Shown here in pieces: positions 5,024-8,361 of a stretch of 8,361 nucleotides of DNA. The translations under genes were made by a program, and so were the position numbers. The stretch's first letter is position 1, and each line of letters starts with the position of its first letter. Under the pieces are notes generated by a model that saw nothing but the letters and a program-made list of their open reading frames with translations, did not search any database and had not been told where the DNA came from. This DNA is from Paracoccaceae bacterium (GTDB taxonomy: Bacteria > Pseudomonadota > Alphaproteobacteria > Rhodobacterales > Rhodobacteraceae), in the NCBI GenBank assembly GCA_007134405.1, contig SLKW01000148.1:1-8361 (forward strand). Direction: 5' to 3'.

Positions 5024-6409
5024 ATGTTCTTTCGCACGCTTTCAGGCCGGTTTCTGCTCTTGACGATCATCTTCGTCATGCTGGTCGAGGTATTCATCTT
5101 CCTGCCCTCGGTGGCGCGCTTCCGAGAGGATTTCCTGCTTTCGAGGCTGGAGCGCGCGCAGATCGCCTCGCTTGCCCTTCTGGCCACCGACGGCGCGATC
5201 AGCGACCGGCTGGAACAGGAACTGCTGGAAAACGCCGGCGTCTTCAATGTCGTGCTGCGGCGCGACGAGTTGCGCGAACTGGCGCTCTCCTCGCCCGTGC
5301 CCGGGCCGATCTCTGCGACTTACGATCTGCGCGACCCTTCGCCCATCGACCTGATGCGCGACGCCGTCGAGGTGCTCGTGCGTCCTGAGAACCGGGTGAT
5401 TCGCGTCATCGGCGAACCTGTGCAGCAGGCCGGGCTGCTGATCGAGGTAACGATGGATACCGACCCGCTGCGGCGAGAGCTCGTCGACTACGCGCTCCGA
5501 ATTCTCTACTTCTCGCTCGTCATCTCGCTCTCCGTCGCGGCGCTGCTGTTTCTGGCGGTGCAGCGGCTCATTGTCGGGCCGATCCGGCGGGTGGTCGCCT
5601 CGATGGCCGACTATGCCCAGGCGCCCGAGGATGCGCGGCGCATCATCTCTCCCGCGGCGGGCGTCACCGAACTGCGCGAGGCCGAGGAAACCTTGGCCAA
5701 GCTGCAAACCGATCTGACCGGCGCGCTCCGGCAGAAAGAACGGCTGGCGCAACTGGGCGGCGCGGTGGCGCGGATCAGCCACGATCTGCGCAACATCCTG
5801 GCAACCGCGACCCTGGTCGCCGACCGGATCGAGGCATCCAAGGATCCCGCCGTGCGCCGCGCCGCGCCAAAGCTCGTCGGCGCGCTCTCGCGGGCCGTCA
5901 GCCTTTGCGAAAGCACCCTCGCCTTCGGCAAGGCCGAAGAGCCGCCCCCGCGCCTGACCCAGTTCGCTCTGCGCCCGCTGGCCCACGAGGTTCTGGAGTC
6001 CGAGGCGCTGGCTGCGGGCGAGGACACGACGGTAGAGTTTCTTCTCGACATCCCCGCCTCGCTCAGCCTGCGCGCCGATCCCGAACAAATCTTCCGGGTG
6101 CTCGCCAACCTCGTCCGCAATGCCCGGCAGGCAATCGAGGCGAAGGGCGATGCGGGCACCGTCGAGGTCGCGGCATCGGCGCAGGAGGATGCGGTGGTCA
6201 TCCGCGTGATCGACACTGGCCCGGGTTTGCCGCCGCGAGCCCGCGAGAACCTCTTTGCGGCCTTCCAGGGCGGCGCGCGCAAGGGCGGGATCGGACTGGG
6301 GCTGGTCATCGCAAACGAACTGGTGCGCGGCCATGGCGGCAAACTCGAGTTGGTTCGCAGCGACGAGAACGGCACCGAGTTTCGCATCGTGCTGCCGCAG
6401 CGTAGCTAG
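5024..6409 (+). CDS. two-TM sensor histidine kinase
   Basis: A 461-aa membrane sensor kinase. TM1 is at about 9-29, a periplasmic sensor region of about 125 aa at 31-157, TM2 at 158-180, and a HAMP-like linker at 181-235 (GPIRRVVASM at 185-194). The dimerisation/phosphoacceptor helix contains ISHDLRNIL (251-259) with H253 as the probable phosphorylation site. The ATPase domain has an N-box LVRNARQAI at 363-371 (N366), a G1 box DTGPGLP at 397-403 and a G2 box GGIGLGLVIA at 421-430; all key residues are present, so it should be active. AGGG at 5014-5017 is 6 nt before the ATG. It lies 21 bp after the flavoprotein gene and is probably co-transcribed. No response regulator occurs in the window, so its partner is elsewhere or the kinase is an orphan. 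The periplasmic region matches no domain I recognise and has no cysteine or obvious metal cluster. Confidence 0.9.
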   Translation: MFFRTLSGRFLLLTIIFVMLVEVFIFLPSVARFREDFLLSRLERAQIASLALLATDGAISDRLEQELLENAGVFNVVLRRDELRELALSSPVPGPISATYDLRDPSPIDLMRDAVEVLVRPENRVIRVIGEPVQQAGLLIEVTMDTDPLRRELVDYALRILYFSLVISLSVAALLFLAVQRLIVGPIRRVVASMADYAQAPEDARRIISPAAGVTELREAEETLAKLQTDLTGALRQKERLAQLGGAVARISHDLRNILATATLVADRIEASKDPAVRRAAPKLVGALSRAVSLCESTLAFGKAEEPPPRLTQFALRPLAHEVLESEALAAGEDTTVEFLLDIPASLSLRADPEQIFRVLANLVRNARQAIEAKGDAGTVEVAASAQEDAVVIRVIDTGPGLPPRARENLFAAFQGGARKGGIGLGLVIANELVRGHGGKLELVRSDENGTEFRIVLPQRS

Positions 6410-6458
6410 CCGCGCCCTCGCGATCCGGCCCTGCTGCGTGCGACAGGAATATCCCGCG

Positions 6459-6515
6459 AAAAAGTTTCATTGAGGTAAATTTTTTTGTTTCTGATAAATA
6501 TATCAGAAGCTTACG
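6459..6515. other. AT-rich intergenic island
   Basis: In this 57-bp stretch only 14 bases are G or C (about 25%), in surroundings of roughly two-thirds GC. It contains AAAAA (6459-6463), a run of seven T (6480-6486) and the inverted repeat described separately. It lies in the 189-bp gap between the convergent kinase gene and mtaB; the rest of the gap shows no gene. A loose promoter-like pair, TTGAGG (6470-6475) and GATAAA (6493-6498) with 17-nt spacing, occurs on the plus strand, but no reading frame or RNA gene follows. The composition is certain; the role is unknown. Confidence 0.6.
6489..6508. repeat. 20-nt perfect inverted repeat (8-4-8)
   Basis: TTCTGATA (6489-6496) and TATCAGAA (6501-6508) are exact reverse complements separated by AATA. 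On neither strand is the hairpin followed by a T run, so it is a poor terminator. Its size and symmetry suit a dimeric regulator's operator, or a weak AT-rich hairpin. Only one copy is seen in the window. Confidence 0.55.
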
Positions 6516-6518
6516 AAA

Positions 6519-6536
6519 GCGTCCGCATGCGGACGC
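6519..6536 (-). terminator. 18-bp perfect palindrome, probable mtaB-operon terminator
   Basis: GCGTCCGCATGCGGACGC is a perfect palindrome able to form a 7-bp GC stem around CATG, extendable by a G-U and an A-U pair at its base. On the minus strand it lies 62 nt after the mtaB stop and is followed by TTTCGT, a short U tract. This makes a plausible intrinsic terminator for dapF-mtaB. On the plus strand it is followed by CTGGCC, so it would not work as a normal terminator for the kinase operon. Confidence 0.55.
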
Positions 6537-6598
6537 CTGGCCAAAACCGTGCTTGACGGCGGCGTGGCATCGCGAAGCAGCGCATCGCTCGGGAAGCG

Positions 6599-7852
6599 TC
6601 AGGCCCGCAGGCGGCCGCCCTCGACGCCATGGATCGTCGCCGCCACCACCTGTCCCACGGGCTGCGGCCTCTCGAACGCGACCTCCGCGAAATGCTCCGT
6701 CCGGCCGATCTGCGGGCTTTCCATCAGCACCGGGTGACGCGCGCCGATCTGGGCCTTTAGATACCCCAACTCGCGCGACTGCCCGGCGGCACGCAGACGC
6801 GCCGCGCGATCTCGGATCTCAGGCCCCGGAACCTGCGGCATCCGCGCCGCCGGCGTCCCCTTGCGCGGGCTGTAGGGAAAGACGTGCAGCCAGGTCAGAC
6901 CGCAGTCCTCGATCAGGTTCAGCGAGTTCTCGAACATCGCCTCGGTCTCGGTCGGAAAGCCCGCGATGATATCGGCCCCGAAGACAATGTCCGGCCGCAA
7001 CCGCCGCGCCTCCGCGCAGAAGGCGATCGCATCCTCGCGCAAATGCCGCCGCTTCATCCGCTTCAGGATCAGATCATCGCCCGCCTGCAGGCTGAGGTGC
7101 AGATGCGGCATCAGGCGGCTCTCGGTCGCCAACGCCTCCATGAGCGCAGGGTCGGCCTCGATGGAATCTATCGAACTGATGCGCAGGCGCTGCAAATCTG
7201 GAACCAAGCGCAGGATTCGGCGCACCAAGTCGCCCAGCCGCGGAGCTGCCGGCAGGTCGGCGCCCCAACTGGTCAGGTCCACGCCAGTCAACACCACCTC
7301 GTTGTAGCCCCGCCCTACTAGACGCTTGATCTGCTCGACCACGACACCCGCAGGCACCGAACGCGACTTGCCGCGCCCGTAGGGAATGATGCAGAAGGTG
7401 CACCGATGATCGCACCCGTTCTGTACCTGAACATAGACACGCGCGCGCGTGCCGAACCCGTCGATCAGGTGGCCCGCGGTCTCTTCGACGCTCATGATGT
7501 TGTCGACCTGCACGCGTTCCGTCTGCCCGATCATGTCAGGCGCAAGCGCAGTCCAGGTTTTGGCCTGCATCTTGGCATGGTTGCCGATCACCCGCGTCAC
7601 CTCGGGCATCGCGGCAAAGGTTTCAGGCTCGGTCTGCGCGGCGCAACCCGTAACAATGATCGGCGCTTCGGGGTTCTCGCGCCGCAGACGCCGGATTTCC
7701 TGTCGCGCCTTGCGCACCGCCTCGGCCGTGACCGCGCATGTGTTGACCACGACAGCGTTTTGCAGCCCGGCTTGCGCAGCCAACGCCTTCATCGCCTCAG
7801 TCTCGTAGGCGTTGAGCCGACAGCCCAGTGTGGCGAAGACCGGGGCGTTCAT
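6599..7852 (-). CDS. mtaB: tRNA (N6-L-threonylcarbamoyladenosine(37)-C2)-methylthiotransferase MtaB
   Basis: A radical-SAM enzyme that adds a methylthio group to t6A37, making ms2t6A in ANN-decoding tRNAs and improving decoding fidelity. The product is 417 aa, normal for the family. The N-terminal MTTase domain has its three cluster cysteines at C11 (TLGCRLN), C39 (NTCAVT) and C70 (TGCAAQ). The radical-SAM motif is C147-DHR-C151-TF-C154 followed by [11 protein letters not shown] (155-165), which favours MtaB over MiaB or Rim[12 protein letters not shown] (250-260) and [10 protein letters not shown] (294-303) are conserved core motifs, and a TRAM-like tail starts near 365. The ATG overlaps the dapF stop (ATGA) and lacks a good Shine-Dalgarno sequence, so translation is probably coupled. 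Both iron-sulfur cluster sites are intact. Confidence 0.95.
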   Translation of the reverse strand: MNAPVFATLGCRLNAYETEAMKALAAQAGLQNAVVVNTCAVTAEAVRKARQEIRRLRRENPEAPIIVTGCAAQTEPETFAAMPEVTRVIGNHAKMQAKTWTALAPDMIGQTERVQVDNIMSVEETAGHLIDGFGTRARVYVQVQNGCDHRCTFCIIPYGRGKSRSVPAGVVVEQIKRLVGRGYNEVVLTGVDLTSWGADLPAAPRLGDLVRRILRLVPDLQRLRISSIDSIEADPALMEALATESRLMPHLHLSLQAGDDLILKRMKRRHLREDAIAFCAEARRLRPDIVFGADIIAGFPTETEAMFENSLNLIEDCGLTWLHVFPYSPRKGTPAARMPQVPGPEIRDRAARLRAAGQSRELGYLKAQIGARHPVLMESPQIGRTEHFAEVAFERPQPVGQVVAATIHGVEGGRLRA

Positions 7853-8361
7853 TCGACACCGGAGAGAAACGCGGCCCCCAGACGGCCCTCGAAAACATGC
7901 GCCACCGGCCCGGACAACCAGACCCCGTCGTCGCGCCAGTCGACCCGCAATTCGCCGCCGTCAGCCAAGATCGTCACGTTCCGCCCGCAAAGCCCCCGCT
8001 CGTGCGCCGCCACCGCCGCCGCGCAGGCGCCCGAACCGCAGGCAAGCGTCACACCTGTGCCACGTTCCCATACCCGCATTCGTAGCCGGCCGGGACCCAG
8101 GAGGCTTACGAACTCGACATTTGCGCCCTGAGGGAAAAGCGGATCCGTTTCCACGATCGGGCCGCGGTCCGTGAGCGCCACGGTCTCGGCATCCTGAACA
8201 AAAAACAAGCAGTGCGGATTGCCCATCCCCACCGCCGCCGGACTACCCTCCAGCGGCAGAAACGCCGGATCAACCGCCCGAGCGAGTGGAATCGCCTGCC
8301 AGTCGAAGATTGGTGCACCCATGTTCACCCAGATCGCACCGTCGCGCCGTTCCGCCGTCAG
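7849..8361 (-). CDS. dapF: diaminopimelate epimerase (DapF), C-terminal part
   Basis: Interconverts LL- and meso-diaminopimelate, the precursor of lysine and of the peptidoglycan cross-link, in the cytosol. The gene is cut by the window edge: the frame runs in from 8361, and the 170 visible residues cover roughly the last 60%. Within them are VNMGAP (12-17), GNPHC (47-51), NVEF (81-84), ERGTG (99-103) and ACGSGAC (107-113), whose C108 is one of the two catalytic cysteines. The other, and the N-terminal half, lie outside. A GTG at 8328 could be mistaken for the start, but homology to DapF continues upstream of it through GAIW, so the gene is cut rather than short. The stop overlaps the mtaB start by 4 bp, and the two probably form one operon. 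Confidence 0.95.
   Translation of the reverse strand: MTAERRDGAIWVNMGAPIFDWQAIPLARAVDPAFLPLEGSPAAVGMGNPHCLFFVQDAETVALTDRGPIVETDPLFPQGANVEFVSLLGPGRLRMRVWERGTGVTLACGSGACAAAVAAHERGLCGRNVTILADGGELRVDWRDDGVWLSGPVAHVFEGRLGAAFLSGVE

Noticed and set aside
5042..6334. A 430-codon open frame on the minus strand, antisense to the histidine kinase
   Set aside because: Its product is a low-complexity mix of R, Q, D, G and H with no recognisable motif. Long antisense frames are expected opposite GC-rich genes, and the plus-strand kinase has all its motifs.
8195..8215. Six T residues on the minus strand inside dapF, tested as a second intragenic terminator
   Set aside because: No GC-rich stem precedes the T run; the codons TTG TTT TTT simply encode the conserved L-F-F after GNPHC.
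8328..8361. Treating GTG at 8328 as the real start of dapF, giving a short protein
   Set aside because: DapF-like sequence continues upstream to the window edge, and the first catalytic cysteine region must lie outside, so the gene is simply cut.

Overview
The window is GC-rich, gene-dense chromosomal DNA from an alphaproteobacterium, most likely of the Rhodobacteraceae (Paracoccus/Rhodobacter/Roseobacter group). This rests on the L34, RnpA and YidD sequences, on strong C/G third-position bias, and on protein flavour; the genus cannot be fixed from the sequence alone. There are nine protein genes, two of them probably part of operons running past the window edges. I see no tRNA, rRNA, CRISPR array, transposase or insertion sequence.

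Layout: (1) 5-1752, plus strand: rfbD and rfbA, the last two genes of a dTDP-L-rhamnose operon joined by an ATGA overlap. (2) 1753-1812: a convergent gap with a dyad. (3) 1813-2628, minus strand: the rpmH-rnpA-yidD operon (ribosomal protein L34, RNase P protein, membrane-insertion factor), driven by a good sigma-70-type promoter at 2711-2739. It has a foldable leader and a textbook intrinsic-terminator shape inside the rnpA reading frame. (4) 2841-6409, plus strand: a three-gene unit of a VTT-domain (TVP38/TMEM64) membrane protein, a mercuric-reductase-like FAD disulfide oxidoreductase overlapping it by 10 bp, and, 21 bp later, a two-TM sensor histidine kinase. (5) 6410-6598: a gap containing a strikingly AT-rich island with a 20-nt inverted repeat, followed by an 18-bp perfect palindrome that probably terminates the opposing operon. 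(6) 6599-8361, minus strand: mtaB (tRNA ms2t6A methylthiotransferase) and the 3' part of dapF (diaminopimelate epimerase), joined by an ATGA overlap.

Most of this is housekeeping: cell-surface sugar precursor synthesis, translation and tRNA processing or modification, and lysine/peptidoglycan precursor synthesis. The least explained part is the central VTT / flavoprotein / histidine kinase unit. Its first two members belong to families that also occur fused in other bacteria, and the kinase has no response regulator beside it. It is the best candidate here for an undescribed membrane-redox signalling module, but that role is inference. The most concrete sequence-level surprise is the terminator-like hairpin with six T residues inside rnpA.
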